DNA from: Hyphococcus sp.
Lineage (GTDB): Bacteria; Pseudomonadota; Alphaproteobacteria; Caulobacterales; Parvularculaceae
Reading direction: 5' to 3'
DNA length: 34,715 bases
Assembly: GCA_021776315.1 (NCBI GenBank)
Contig: JAJFGD010000005.1
Span: forward strand, 1-34,715
Below, in pieces: positions 1-7,695 of this stretch; the stretch's first letter is position 1; the number at the start of each line of letters is the position of its first letter. The notes below the pieces were generated by a model. It was given only the letters and a program-made list of their open reading frames with translations, was not told the origin of the DNA and ran no database searches. A program made the position numbers and the translations under genes.

Positions 1-2124
1 TTTCTTGACCTTGTCGAGCATTGCGCGCGCTTCGCTTGCATTACCAGCACGATAAGCGGTCAGCAATTTACGCTGATCATCGTCCAGCGCACGGAACCCT
101 TTTGAGGATTTGATAAATGGGTTTCCGATCAAAGCGTAGACAGAAAATGGTCGGTCCGATCCGCGCGTTTTCAACTTATCAAGTTCTAAAAACGCGAAAT
201 GATGGTGGGTGCCGCGATAAATTGCTTCGTCACAGATCATCGCAGGACCAAAGATTTCAGACTGGCTGCGCAAATAGGCGGCGCGGTCGACGGCGGGGCC
301 AATCGCGGAATAACGATTATGGCGACCATGGCCCATTGGTCCAATGAAGCAATTGCCCGTTGCGATGCCAATGGCGAGATTGATCTGCAGACCGCGGGTC
401 AAGGATGAAGCATCAAGATCCGCATTGATTTTGTCCATGCTTTCAACAAGGCGCAGCGCCGCAGCACACCCTGACTGTAAGTGATCAGCCATTTCTATGG
501 GGGCATTGTAATAGGCAAAAATGCGACCACCATCTGCCTGATCGGCAGCGCCGCCCGTGTCCATAATTGTTTGGCGCAAATCGAGGCTGGCGGCAGCAAG
601 CAGTTTGGTCACATCATCGGGCAATGTTTCCATCTTGCGAAGGTCTTCATCAAGGATCCGCAATTCGCAAGCAAGCACTGTGACGTCGCGATAAGTGCCT
701 TGTAAAATTTCGCTCGCGCCTTCTTCACGTAGTTTTTTCATTGCCGGTTCGGGAAGCGTGTCGTGAAATGAACCGCGTACGGAATCGTCAATTAACGCGC
801 CACCAATTGATTTTCCGCCCGCCACGGATAGCGCGCCAACGAAAAGCGCCAGTGATGGTGCAAGTGGGTTGATCAAAAGGTTTGAGAAACTGAATGCGCT
901 AAACGCACCCAAGAACAATATGAGAGATAGCAAGGCCGAAACGCCAACGGCCTGCCAGAATTCCAGCCGTTGGGCGATCATGATCGCGGCTGCACCAAAC
1001 AACATGACGGAAATTGCTTCTATGTAACCGGTCCAGCCAGGTCGGCGCGGGACATCGCCTGCCTTTATTTGTGCACCAGCAATGGCATGCAACGCTGCGG
1101 GCGCAAGTTCGCCGCGCGTAGTCATCACACCATCACCGAGGTCAGCGTCGAGGCCAATCAAAACGACGCTGCCTGACAATTGGGAATTTGTGTTGCTAGA
1201 ATTTAAGAGCGATGACGCAGATGTCGTTGGGATTATTAGGCGTTTGGGCAAATGCAATCGCATTGCACCCGTTGGCGATAGGGCGATTGATTGATCACCT
1301 AAATTGAGTGACGCTAATAACTGTCCTTGGCTCGTCGCTGATGATCCAACGGGTTGCGCACTGACCGTCGTGCCGTTTGCAAGACGTGCAGCTTCGAGAG
1401 CTAACGAGGGCGCGGGACGATCGTCGAGTGACCAAAGCAAAGGTAACCGTCGTAGAATGCCATCGCTATCGAGCGGGATCGCGGCGACAGCAGGTTGTGC
1501 AGACGCCGCGAGCATATCGTTTAGGGCATAAAAATATTGGGCAACGGGCAGGGCAACATAATTGCTTTCGCCATCAAGCGAGAGCCACCCGCCATCTTCG
1601 ATTTGGGTGCGCTGAAAATTATTGGAGCGTAAGGCATTCACGCCGGGTGCGAGTGCAACCCCAAATGCACCATCAACATTTTCAAATGCATTTGCCAACG
1701 CTTCGTCTGTTCGTGGCAATCGGGCAAGTTGTTGGGCGAGAGCATCATCGCTGGCACCGGCGAGCCAAAACTCGCCAATTGTTTCTGGTGATAAGGGATC
1801 GGGCGCGTCGACGGGTTCCGTCAAAATGACGCTCGCCGCACCGGCTTCACCGGCGGCAGCGACCAAATTGGCCAAAACCGTTCGCGGCCACGGCCAGGGG
1901 CCAATGGCGTCGACGCTTTCACGATCAATCATCACCAGATGAAAGTTTTCCCCAGGCTCATAGGTGGCAGGCGATAATCGTTGAAAATAGCTGAAAAGGA
2001 CCTCCCGGGAGCGCGCATCAGGGGACTGTGCCCCTGTCAGTGCCCCAAGCGCCATCACAGCCAATGCGCCCGTCACCAGGAGCAATGGCAATGCTGAAAG
2101 CCACTCAAATCGTCCTCTAAACAT
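1..2124 (-). CDS. CHASE2-domain class III nucleotidyl cyclase homologue, catalytic motifs degenerate (3' end outside window)
   Basis: The frame is open from ATG at 2124 to the window edge (708 codons seen, no stop); an in-frame GTG lies 12 bases upstream. The protein has an N-terminal TM helix (about 9-28), an extracytoplasmic CHASE2 sensor (VMIDRESVDAIGPWPWPR near residue 55), three clustered TM helices (about 375-445), a class III cyclase-like domain (about 478-645) and the start of a TPR-like tail. In the family the cyclase makes cAMP or cGMP using two metal-binding Asp. Here the first is Glu (VTVLACEL, E487), the second is Gly (DGGRIFAYYNAP, G533), the usual IGDAVN reads IGPAVD (P610, D613), and the transition-state Arg of LAARL is Tyr617. 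The fold looks kept but catalysis is probably lost. It could act as a sensor or scaffold that partners an active cyclase. Domain assignment is firm; inactivity is inferred. Confidence 0.88.
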   Translation of the reverse strand, partial: MFRGRFEWLSALPLLLVTGALAVMALGALTGAQSPDARSREVLFSYFQRLSPATYEPGENFHLVMIDRESVDAIGPWPWPRTVLANLVAAAGEAGAASVILTEPVDAPDPLSPETIGEFWLAGASDDALAQQLARLPRTDEALANAFENVDGAFGVALAPGVNALRSNNFQRTQIEDGGWLSLDGESNYVALPVAQYFYALNDMLAASAQPAVAAIPLDSDGILRRLPLLWSLDDRPAPSLALEAARLANGTTVSAQPVGSSATSQGQLLASLNLGDQSIALSPTGAMRLHLPKRLIIPTTSASSLLNSSNTNSQLSGSVVLIGLDADLGDGVMTTRGELAPAALHAIAGAQIKAGDVPRRPGWTGYIEAISVMLFGAAAIMIAQRLEFWQAVGVSALLSLILFLGAFSAFSFSNLLINPLAPSLALFVGALSVAGGKSIGGALIDDSVRGSFHDTLPEPAMKKLREEGASEILQGTYRDVTVLACELRILDEDLRKMETLPDDVTKLLAAASLDLRQTIMDTGGAADQADGGRIFAYYNAPIEMADHLQSGCAAALRLVESMDKINADLDASSLTRGLQINLAIGIATGNCFIGPMGHGRHNRYSAIGPAVDRAAYLRSQSEIFGPAMICDEAIYRGTHHHFAFLELDKLKTRGSDRPFSVYALIGNPFIKSSKGFRALDDDQRKLLTAYRAGNASEARAMLDKVKK

Positions 2125-2313
2125 CGGTTTGGCCACGTCAGCCTGCTCCCAAATCAACCTGCGCGAGCAAAATTCGCGCTTTTATCCGCCAAATCTGTGG
2201 CATTCACGCCAATTTCAGCATGATTTTAACACCCTATGCCCCATCATGACACTGCAAGCCTTGCGCCGTGCAGGGCAGTCGAACACATAAGATGCCTTAA
2301 CAAAGTATTACCT

Positions 2314-3450
2314 ATGACGGATTCGGTCGCGAAGTTCGATATTGATGTGGATGGCGGTGTTTTAAAACTGATCGCCAAAGGCGATTGGCGTGCGCGATTC
2401 TTGCGGTCAATTGATTCGAAATTGCGCGATTTTGCTGATGATTCGGTTGGCCGAGATCTGGTCATCGATATGTCGGCGGTGGAACGCCTCGATACCACCG
2501 GGGCGATGATGTTGCAGCGAACCTTCTACGCCTGTGACAGCCGAACTGGTGCCTCCAAGATTGTCGGCGCACGAGAAGTCCACGCGGCGTTGATGACGCA
2601 AATCCAAAACCATCTGGCGCCGTGTCATGTCACGCCGTTTCACCCCAATCCGTTTCTCGCGGTTCTCGATCGTTTGGGCGGCGGGGTGGCGAATACATAT
2701 CGTGTCTCGATTGATTTGTTGGAATTCATTGGCTTCACCTTGTCGACGGCGTTTCGCGTTATCATACGCCCGAAACGGTTTCGATGGACATCAACATTTC
2801 ATCATATGGAAGAGGCCGGTCTTGATGCGGTGCCGATCATAGGTTTGATGTCGTTTCTTATCGGGGCTGTCGTCGCCTTTATGGGGGCGAAAATTCTCCA
2901 GCTTTTCAACGCTGATATATTCACAGTTGAACTAGTTGGTATTTCGGTGTTGCGCGAATTTGGTGTTCTTCTCACCGCGATTCTTATCGCCGGGCGATCG
3001 GGCAGTGCGTTTACTGCGCAAATAGGGTCGATGAAAATCCGCGAGGAAATTGATGCGCTGCGCGTATTGGGTTTGGAACCCATGGAAGTGCTGGTTTTAC
3101 CCCGTGTTATTGCTCTTGTTTTGATGTTGCCGGTGCTCGCCTTTATATCCGCGATGCTTGGTATGTTGGGTGGTTTGTTAGTTGCGTGGGGCGCGATGGA
3201 TATCTCCCCAGCTTTGTTTATCGCACGGACGCAAGAGACGATATTGCTCAATCATTTTTGGGCCGGCCTGATCAAGGCCCCATTTTTTGCCTTTGTCATA
3301 GCAGTCATTGGATGCTTCCAGGGCATGCGCGTTGAAGGCAGTGCGGAGTCCCTTGGCCGTCGCACGACACTATCTGTTGTGCAGGCATTGTTTTTGGTGA
3401 TCGTCATCGATGCATTCTTTGCGATGTTCTTTTTGGAGATCGATTTTTGA
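2314..3450 (+). CDS. mlaE: MlaE-family lipid ABC transporter permease with N-terminal STAS domain
   Basis: This is the inner-membrane permease of an Mla-type phospholipid transporter. Residues 1-115 form a STAS domain (LVIDMSAVERLDTTGAMM at 49-66), the role MlaB plays as a separate protein in E. coli. Residues 130-378 are the MlaE permease, with the cytoplasmic coupling segment IREEIDALRVLGLEP (about 242-256) and five to six hydrophobic helices. I chose ATG 2314 because the STAS domain begins right after it; an in-frame ATG at 2236 would add 26 residues unlike the family. Neither start has a clear ribosome binding site. It is first in a four-gene operon and overlaps the next gene by 4 bases. 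It is divergent from the CHASE2 gene, so the 190-base gap should hold both promoters. The family call is very secure; the start is less so. Confidence 0.93.
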   Translation: MTDSVAKFDIDVDGGVLKLIAKGDWRARFLRSIDSKLRDFADDSVGRDLVIDMSAVERLDTTGAMMLQRTFYACDSRTGASKIVGAREVHAALMTQIQNHLAPCHVTPFHPNPFLAVLDRLGGGVANTYRVSIDLLEFIGFTLSTAFRVIIRPKRFRWTSTFHHMEEAGLDAVPIIGLMSFLIGAVVAFMGAKILQLFNADIFTVELVGISVLREFGVLLTAILIAGRSGSAFTAQIGSMKIREEIDALRVLGLEPMEVLVLPRVIALVLMLPVLAFISAMLGMLGGLLVAWGAMDISPALFIARTQETILLNHFWAGLIKAPFFAFVIAVIGCFQGMRVEGSAESLGRRTTLSVVQALFLVIVIDAFFAMFFLEIDF

Positions 3451-4238
3451 CCGACCCAATTGAAAAGGACGTCGCGAACACCATAGAGGTACGCGGCCTG
3501 CGAACGCAGTTCGACGATTTTGTTGTTCACGACAAACTCGATCTTGATGTTCATCGCGGCGAGATCATTGGTGTCGTTGGTGGATCAGGTACGGGGAAAT
3601 CAGTCTTGATGCGGGCCATTATTGGCTTAAAGACGCCCAGTCATGGCACGGTGCGTGTCTTTGGCGAAGATTTTTACAAGTCGAATGAAAAAACGCGGCT
3701 GTCGGTTGAGCAGAGATGGGGCGTTTTATTTCAAGGGGGTGCATTATTCTCCTCGCTTACCGTGGCGCAAAATGTCATGGCCCCGATCCGAGAACATTTG
3801 CATATTGAAGGTGAGCTCGCGAAAGACATTGCAGCGCTAAAAATCTCGATGTCGGGCCTTCCAGCTGAAGCGGGGGCGAAATACCCGTCAGAGTTGTCGG
3901 GCGGTATGAGAAAACGTGCAGGGATTGCGCGTGCGTTAGCACTTGATCCGGAACTTATCTTTTTAGATGAGCCCACGGCGGGCCTAGACCCCATTGGTGC
4001 CGCGCAATTTGACGAATTGATCGTTAATCTCAAGGAATCTTTAGGGTTAACAGTGTTTATGGTTACTCATGATTTGGATACGTTGCACGCGGCCTGTGAT
4101 CGGGTGGCCGTTTTGGCTGAAAAGCGTGTGATTGCCTGTGGTCCACTAGATGATGTTCGGCAGACAGATCATCCGTGGATCCAAGAGTATTTTGCAGGGC
4201 CCCGGGGGCGGGCGGCTCTGGCTGCGAAAGCAGTTTAG
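3447..4238 (+). CDS. mlaF: MlaF-type ABC transporter ATP-binding protein
   Basis: This is the cytoplasmic ATPase that drives the MlaE permease. All ABC motifs are intact in the 263 residues: Walker A GGSGTGKS (45-52), Q-loop near LFQGG (94-98), signature LSGGM (150-154), Walker B LIFLDE (170-175), D-loop AGLDP and switch His208 in VTHD. The signature followed by RKRAGIARALA and the length are typical of MlaF. The start is a TTG whose bases form TTGA with the stop of the permease gene, giving a 4-base overlap and translational coupling. The MlaD gene starts 18 bases downstream. Confidence 0.95.
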   Translation: MTDPIEKDVANTIEVRGLRTQFDDFVVHDKLDLDVHRGEIIGVVGGSGTGKSVLMRAIIGLKTPSHGTVRVFGEDFYKSNEKTRLSVEQRWGVLFQGGALFSSLTVAQNVMAPIREHLHIEGELAKDIAALKISMSGLPAEAGAKYPSELSGGMRKRAGIARALALDPELIFLDEPTAGLDPIGAAQFDELIVNLKESLGLTVFMVTHDLDTLHAACDRVAVLAEKRVIACGPLDDVRQTDHPWIQEYFAGPRGRAALAAKAV

Positions 4239-4256
4239 GGGAAGAGAATAGAGTAG

Positions 4257-5186
4257 ATGGAAACGCGTGCACATTATGTGGTGATCGGCTCTATCGTGAT
4301 GATCGCGGTAGCGGCTGGTTTTCTGTTTGTCCTATGGCTGGGGCAAACACAGCGCGAATTCGATGAATATGACATCAACTTTACAGAGCGCGTATCCGGT
4401 CTTTCGGTTGGCGCACAAGTTCGTTTCAATGGGATCCAAAAAGGTGAAGTCGTATCACTAACGATTGACCCTGAAGATCCAAAGATTGTGGTGGCGCGCA
4501 TCCGCGTTGATAAAGATACGCCTGTAAAAACTGATACGACGGCTGAGTTAGAACCTGTTGGCTTTACGGGTCTCTTAATTGTGCAGCTGGTTGGCGGTAG
4601 CGCCAGCGAGCCGCTTTTAAAAGATGCAAGCGATATGCGCGTACCGCTAGTGCCGTCGGATGAATCCAGTATCGGGCAATTCCTCGAAGGATCGGGCGAT
4701 GTAGTCGCACAAGCGCAACGCATTTTGTCCGACGAGAATATTGAAAGCGTATCAGGTATTTTGAGCAATGTGGAAACATTGACGGCCGCGTTTGCGGATA
4801 ATGACGAAGAAATCATTGAAACACTGAAAAACGTCAACGCCATGACGTCGGACTTGGCGGAAGCCACGGCAAAACTTGATGCGGTCGCGACCGCACTTCA
4901 GTCATTTTTAGAAAATGAAGCCCCTGAAACGGCGGCAGAACTCAATGAATTGCTCAATGAATCGCAAGCACTCGTGGCGGAATTAAACGGTATCGCCGGC
5001 GAGAACCGCGCGTCGTTGCGGATTTTTGCTGATCAAGGCTTGGGGCAGGTTGCACCAGCCTTGGGCGAAGCGCGCCGTTTGATGCGTACATTGGATTATA
5101 TGTTGCGCGAGATTGACCGCGACCCGCAAGCCTATTTTCTAGGTGAGAACGCTCCTGAATATGGCGCAGAATCGGAATCAGAATGA
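4257..5186 (+). CDS. mlaD: MlaD-type MCE-domain periplasmic lipid-binding protein
   Basis: This MCE-family subunit sits on the periplasmic side of the MlaE/MlaF complex and forms a ring that passes lipids. It has one N-terminal TM helix (about 8-29) and an MCE domain (about 38-115: VSGLSVGAQVRFNGIQKGEV, then TGLLIVQLVGG). A long helical tail (about 140-300) is rich in Ala, Glu and Leu and probably forms the central helical bundle. At 309 residues it is longer than E. coli MlaD and close to the tailed MCE proteins of alphaproteobacteria. It lies between the ATPase and lipoprotein genes and overlaps the latter by 4 bases (ATGA). Whether it carries phospholipid or another lipid, and in which direction, cannot be read from sequence. 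Confidence 0.92.
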   Translation: METRAHYVVIGSIVMIAVAAGFLFVLWLGQTQREFDEYDINFTERVSGLSVGAQVRFNGIQKGEVVSLTIDPEDPKIVVARIRVDKDTPVKTDTTAELEPVGFTGLLIVQLVGGSASEPLLKDASDMRVPLVPSDESSIGQFLEGSGDVVAQAQRILSDENIESVSGILSNVETLTAAFADNDEEIIETLKNVNAMTSDLAEATAKLDAVATALQSFLENEAPETAAELNELLNESQALVAELNGIAGENRASLRIFADQGLGQVAPALGEARRLMRTLDYMLREIDRDPQAYFLGENAPEYGAESESE

Positions 5187-5806
5187 TGAAGAATCGAAAC
5201 CGTATACCGCTTTTTTTGATGGCACTCGCGGCCAGTGGGTGTGTGTCTTTGTTGCCGGAAACCGCGCCGCCGAAACCGCGCTATCACATTACCGCACCCG
5301 ATACGTCAGCGCTGCAAGGGGAACGATTGGCTTGGTCGTTGGTTGTAGATGATCCACGAACCACGCGGATCTACGACAGTATTCGTATCGCCGTGACCCC
5401 AGCAGCCGGCAAAATTGAATATTTTGCAGGTGCTGAATGGGCCGACCGCGCGCCGCGCCTTTTTCAAACAGCGTTGGTTGAAACATTTGAAGATTCACGG
5501 CGCATTTTGGCCGTTGGTGACCGCGGTGCCGTACCTGTTGGCGACTTTGTTCTGCAAACAGATATTCGTCGGTTGTATTTTGATGTGCGCAATAGCCAAG
5601 GCGAGGCCCATATCGATATCTATGCGCGCCTGGGTGATGGCAAAGGGGCCATTCATGCCGCTAGAGATTTCCGTGCTACAGTGCCCGTTAATGGTGACGA
5701 TGCTGATGAAATTATCGCAGCCTTCAATGAGGGTTTCCAAAGCTTGATCCCAGACCTAGTTGCTTGGACTTATGATCAGGGCGAAGCCGCCCATGATGGT
5801 GCGTAG
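5183..5806 (+). CDS. PqiC-like ABC transporter auxiliary lipoprotein
   Basis: This 207-residue lipoprotein belongs to the ABC-type transport auxiliary lipoprotein family that accompanies MCE transporters, with PqiC as the E. coli relative. A short charged N-terminus is followed by a hydrophobic segment and the lipobox ASGC (A17-C20), with Val after the Cys, compatible with outer-membrane sorting. The mature part starts PKPRYHIT and holds the family's YDSIRIAVTP and ...AEWADRAPRLFQTAL segments. The start ATG overlaps the MlaD stop (ATGA). It is the last gene of the transporter operon and probably the outer-membrane receiver of the MCE bridge. A 6-bp hairpin (TGGTGC/GCACCA, 5797-5812) spans its stop but has no T-run. 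Confidence 0.88.
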   Translation: MMKNRNRIPLFLMALAASGCVSLLPETAPPKPRYHITAPDTSALQGERLAWSLVVDDPRTTRIYDSIRIAVTPAAGKIEYFAGAEWADRAPRLFQTALVETFEDSRRILAVGDRGAVPVGDFVLQTDIRRLYFDVRNSQGEAHIDIYARLGDGKGAIHAARDFRATVPVNGDDADEIIAAFNEGFQSLIPDLVAWTYDQGEAAHDGA

Positions 5807-5882
5807 GCACCACGCATTCACGCCGCGATATTCCTAGCAGCGTTTTTACTAAATTGGTCCTTAATCGGGGGATTGCCGGTGA

Positions 5883-5912
5883 TTAGCAATCAAGTTTACT
5901 TTTCGATATAAT
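5883..5912 (+). promoter_or_regulatory. Candidate sigma-70-type promoter for the 59-residue membrane protein
   Basis: A perfect TATAAT lies at 5907-5912 with a weak -35 match TTAGCA at 5883-5888 (18-base spacer), 31 bases upstream of the ATG at 5944. A small inverted repeat GATTGC/GCAATC (5871-5876/5886-5891) overlaps the -35. This would uncouple the small gene from the lipid transport operon. The call rests on the -10 match only. Confidence 0.4.
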
Positions 5913-5943
5913 CTATCCACCTGATGAATTTTTTGGGGGAGAC

Positions 5944-6123
5944 ATGAGTCTAAGGGAGTTGATTTCTTTATTCCTAGCGCTCTTTCCTATTGTCGCTATC
6001 TTAATTGGTGGTGCCGTGCTTTGGCGATATTCAACAATTGAGGTCGTTTTGTATTTCGTTTTGGGCATGATCGCGCTGCGCTTTATATTCAACGCATTAA
6101 ATTCTTGGCTCAATGACGATTGA
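5944..6123 (+). CDS. Small two-helix membrane protein, unknown function
   Basis: This is a 59-codon ORF beginning MSLRELISLFLALFPIV and ending NSWLNDD. Two hydrophobic stretches (about 7-25 and 33-50) are separated by WRYSTIE, giving a likely helical hairpin in the inner membrane. Support for it being real: a strong ribosome binding site GGGGGAG at ideal spacing before the ATG, a TATAAT box upstream, and membrane-protein composition throughout. I recognise no family. It stands alone between the Mla operon and a second membrane protein on the same strand. Functions such as regulating an adjacent transporter are possible, but nothing in the sequence shows that. Confidence 0.6.
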   Translation: MSLRELISLFLALFPIVAILIGGAVLWRYSTIEVVLYFVLGMIALRFIFNALNSWLNDD

Positions 6124-6294
6124 AAATGTTTTTGAGAATGATGATACGACGCGCAAAATTCGGCTCTCGGGGAGATTTCAGCTGGTCAGACGACCCTAGT
6201 GCCTGATTGTGTTAGTCCCGTGCTAGTTTCAACGGCAAAGTGATCCGTGCCAGGATGCTTGTTCCCGTTCGTGAATGCGGGTAAATTGGATGAT

Positions 6295-6702
6295 ATGAGG
6301 TTTAGCAGCGCTATTGTAGACGCCCTTTGGGCCTTAGCAATTTTAATTGCGAATTTCGCAATCGTGTTTGTTGCGGTCTTTATCTATGCCACCTTTATTC
6401 GGCCCGGTGAGCCAAACGAGTTTTATGAAGCTGCTGCCCCTGGCCTTGCTGGTTGGACAGCGCCAATCGGCGGTGGGGTACTTTTCTTTTTGGCGACTTT
6501 TTTCCGTGCCCGTAAAAATTCTACGCGCAACGCCTTTACCTTAGCCATCACGATGTGGGCGATGTATGTCGTCATCGATATCGTGGTCGGCCTGTTGGCC
6601 GCTCCGGCAGCCACATTCATGAACTTGCAATTGGTAATTTCGCTTGGCGTTGCATTGCTCGGGGCCTTGGTTGGCGCGCAAATTTCGAAAAGCCGTAACT
6701 AA
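6295..6702 (+). CDS. Four-helix integral membrane protein, unknown function
   Basis: The 135-residue protein (from ATG 6295, MRFSSAIVDALWAL) has four predicted TM helices: about 8-30, 48-68, 78-100 and 108-130 in this numbering. Short loops include FIRPGEPNEFYE and RARKNSTRN, and it ends in a basic tail, ISKSRN. The overall plan resembles small TIGR/DUF membrane proteins of alphaproteobacteria, but I cannot name a family. An in-frame GTG at 6247 would add 16 residues (starting VPGCLFPF) that do not look like a signal; neither start has a convincing ribosome binding site. It may be co-transcribed with the lipoprotein gene 200 bases downstream. That gap contains a bulged stem (6806-6831) without a T-run. 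Confidence 0.7.
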   Translation: MRFSSAIVDALWALAILIANFAIVFVAVFIYATFIRPGEPNEFYEAAAPGLAGWTAPIGGGVLFFLATFFRARKNSTRNAFTLAITMWAMYVVIDIVVGLLAAPAATFMNLQLVISLGVALLGALVGAQISKSRN

Positions 6703-6902
6703 CGGCCAGGCATTCAGCCTGCGGTGCCAATATCAGCTTCCTTTGAAATCGGCGGCGCGTTCAATGTGCGCGCTAAGAACTAGAAAATTTTTGCCGGATT
6801 GGCGAAAACCCCTCTCTAAACGTGAGGGTTTCCACGCAAATTAAACGTCAATGAGAAAGGTTTAGTTAGGATTTTCTGCTCCACTACGAGGAGGAGGCGA
6901 TC

Positions 6903-7448
6903 ATGGTAAATAAATCATTGGCTGTTTTGGCATCGCTAGGGGCTTTGGCGTGCGCATCCGGCTGCGGTGGCGGGTTGGGTGAGGTTGGGAACGAGAAAAT
7001 GACCGTTCTCGACGCAGCAGCAGCCTATGAAGCCAATCGTGAACTGATCCATTCTATTCGTGGATTTTATCCAGGCCCTTTCGACGGATTTTTTCGGGTG
7101 CCCAATCGAAACCCGGCAAAGCAAACAAACGAAAATAAAGCCTTCATCGAAAAGCTGCGCCAGCAATTCCCGGTTGAATATATTGATTTCTTTCCGATGG
7201 GTGACACTAAGCGCGATGAAATTGATGTTGTCCTGACGAAATATGGTGCCAATACCAACTGGTCGATCGTCAGTTTGGTTTATGTTGGTGTGCCATTGCC
7301 GCAACCGGAAGACGGGTCAAATATGGCCGTCTTTGATGCTTGTGACGAACGGTCAACGGAATGGTTGGAAACCAATAGCGGCCCTAGACGGGTTGAAGTT
7401 TTTTGCCAGCTCAGTGAGAAATGGTACGCTTACCAACGTTTTGAATAG
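6903..7448 (+). CDS. Hypothetical lipoprotein
   Basis: The 181-residue protein has a clear lipoprotein signal: MVNKSLAVLASLGAL followed by the lipobox ASGC (A18-C21) and a Gly-rich linker GGGLGEVG. An excellent ribosome binding site (GAGGAGGAGG) precedes the ATG. The mature domain (about 30-181) has mixed alpha/beta character with aromatic segments (RGFYPGPFDGFFRV, VEYIDFFPMGDTKRDEIDVV) and two Cys in the C-terminal part (FDACDE, VFCQLSE) that may form a periplasmic disulfide. I recognise no family. The domain is small enough to be a lipid- or protein-binding accessory of the envelope, but no partner is indicated. Gly after the lipid Cys fits outer-membrane sorting. Confidence 0.82.
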   Translation: MVNKSLAVLASLGALACASGCGGGLGEVGNEKMTVLDAAAAYEANRELIHSIRGFYPGPFDGFFRVPNRNPAKQTNENKAFIEKLRQQFPVEYIDFFPMGDTKRDEIDVVLTKYGANTNWSIVSLVYVGVPLPQPEDGSNMAVFDACDERSTEWLETNSGPRRVEVFCQLSEKWYAYQRFE

Positions 7449-7513
7449 TCGTCTGCTGAGTGCTCGAAACGAGTCCGAGCATGACATAGGACAAAGGCAT
7501 CTTAAACGAGAAT

Positions 7514-7542
7514 ACGTCATTCCGGCGCAGACCGGAATCCAT
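7514..7542. repeat. REP-like palindromic unit A
   Basis: The sequence GTCATTCCGGCGCAGACCGG continues with AATCCAT; the stem is ATTCCGG/CCGGAAT with a 6-base loop. This matches the short extragenic palindromes widespread in alphaproteobacterial chromosomes (GTCAT...ATCCAT ends). Confidence 0.75.
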
Positions 7543-7575
7543 TCTCAATAAATACGACTTTGCATTGGAATTAAC

Positions 7576-7605
7576 ATGGATCCCGGATCACGCCCGGGAT
7601 GACGT
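7576..7605. repeat. REP-like palindromic unit B, inverted relative to unit A
   Basis: It begins ATGGATCCCGG and ends CCCGGGATGACGT, so the ATGGAT and ATGAC ends are in the opposite order to unit A. The stem is ATCCCGG/CCGGGAT with a 7-base loop. A head-to-head pair of such units is the arrangement of a BIME-like mosaic element. Confidence 0.75.
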
Positions 7606-7627
7606 GTTGATTTTATGTCGTCCCAAA

Positions 7628-7670
7628 TGTCTGCATCACTGCGGGCTTGACCCGCAATCTAGTCGTCCGA
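7628..7670. repeat. REP-like palindromic unit C
   Basis: The core is TGCGGG-CTTGA-CCCGCA (7640-7656), flanked by CATCAC and ATCTAGTCGTC. It is a sequence variant of the same kind of element, 35 bases after unit B. Together the three units fill the convergent gap between the lipoprotein gene and the coiled-coil gene, and they may also end transcription from both sides. Confidence 0.6.
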
Positions 7671-7695
7671 TTTCGCCTTGAATACGGGGGGCTGG

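Noticed and set aside
117-1942. Several overlapping + strand frames opposite the first gene
   Set aside because: The minus strand carries one uninterrupted CHASE2-cyclase frame. The + frames are mutually overlapping, lack ribosome sites and show no domains.
4274-4867. A 197-codon open frame antisense to mlaD
   Set aside because: Its composition is Ser/Thr-rich with no motif, and the sense frame is a certain MCE protein in an operon.
5797-5812. Hairpin TGGTGC/GCACCA at the end of the lipid transport operon as a terminator
   Set aside because: There is no T-run after the stem, and it is only 6 bp.
6126-6206. A 26-codon frame starting MFLRMMIRR directly after the small membrane gene
   Set aside because: It is very short with no ribosome site. 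Its end looks protein-like (GSRGDFSWSDDPSA), but that is not enough to call a gene.
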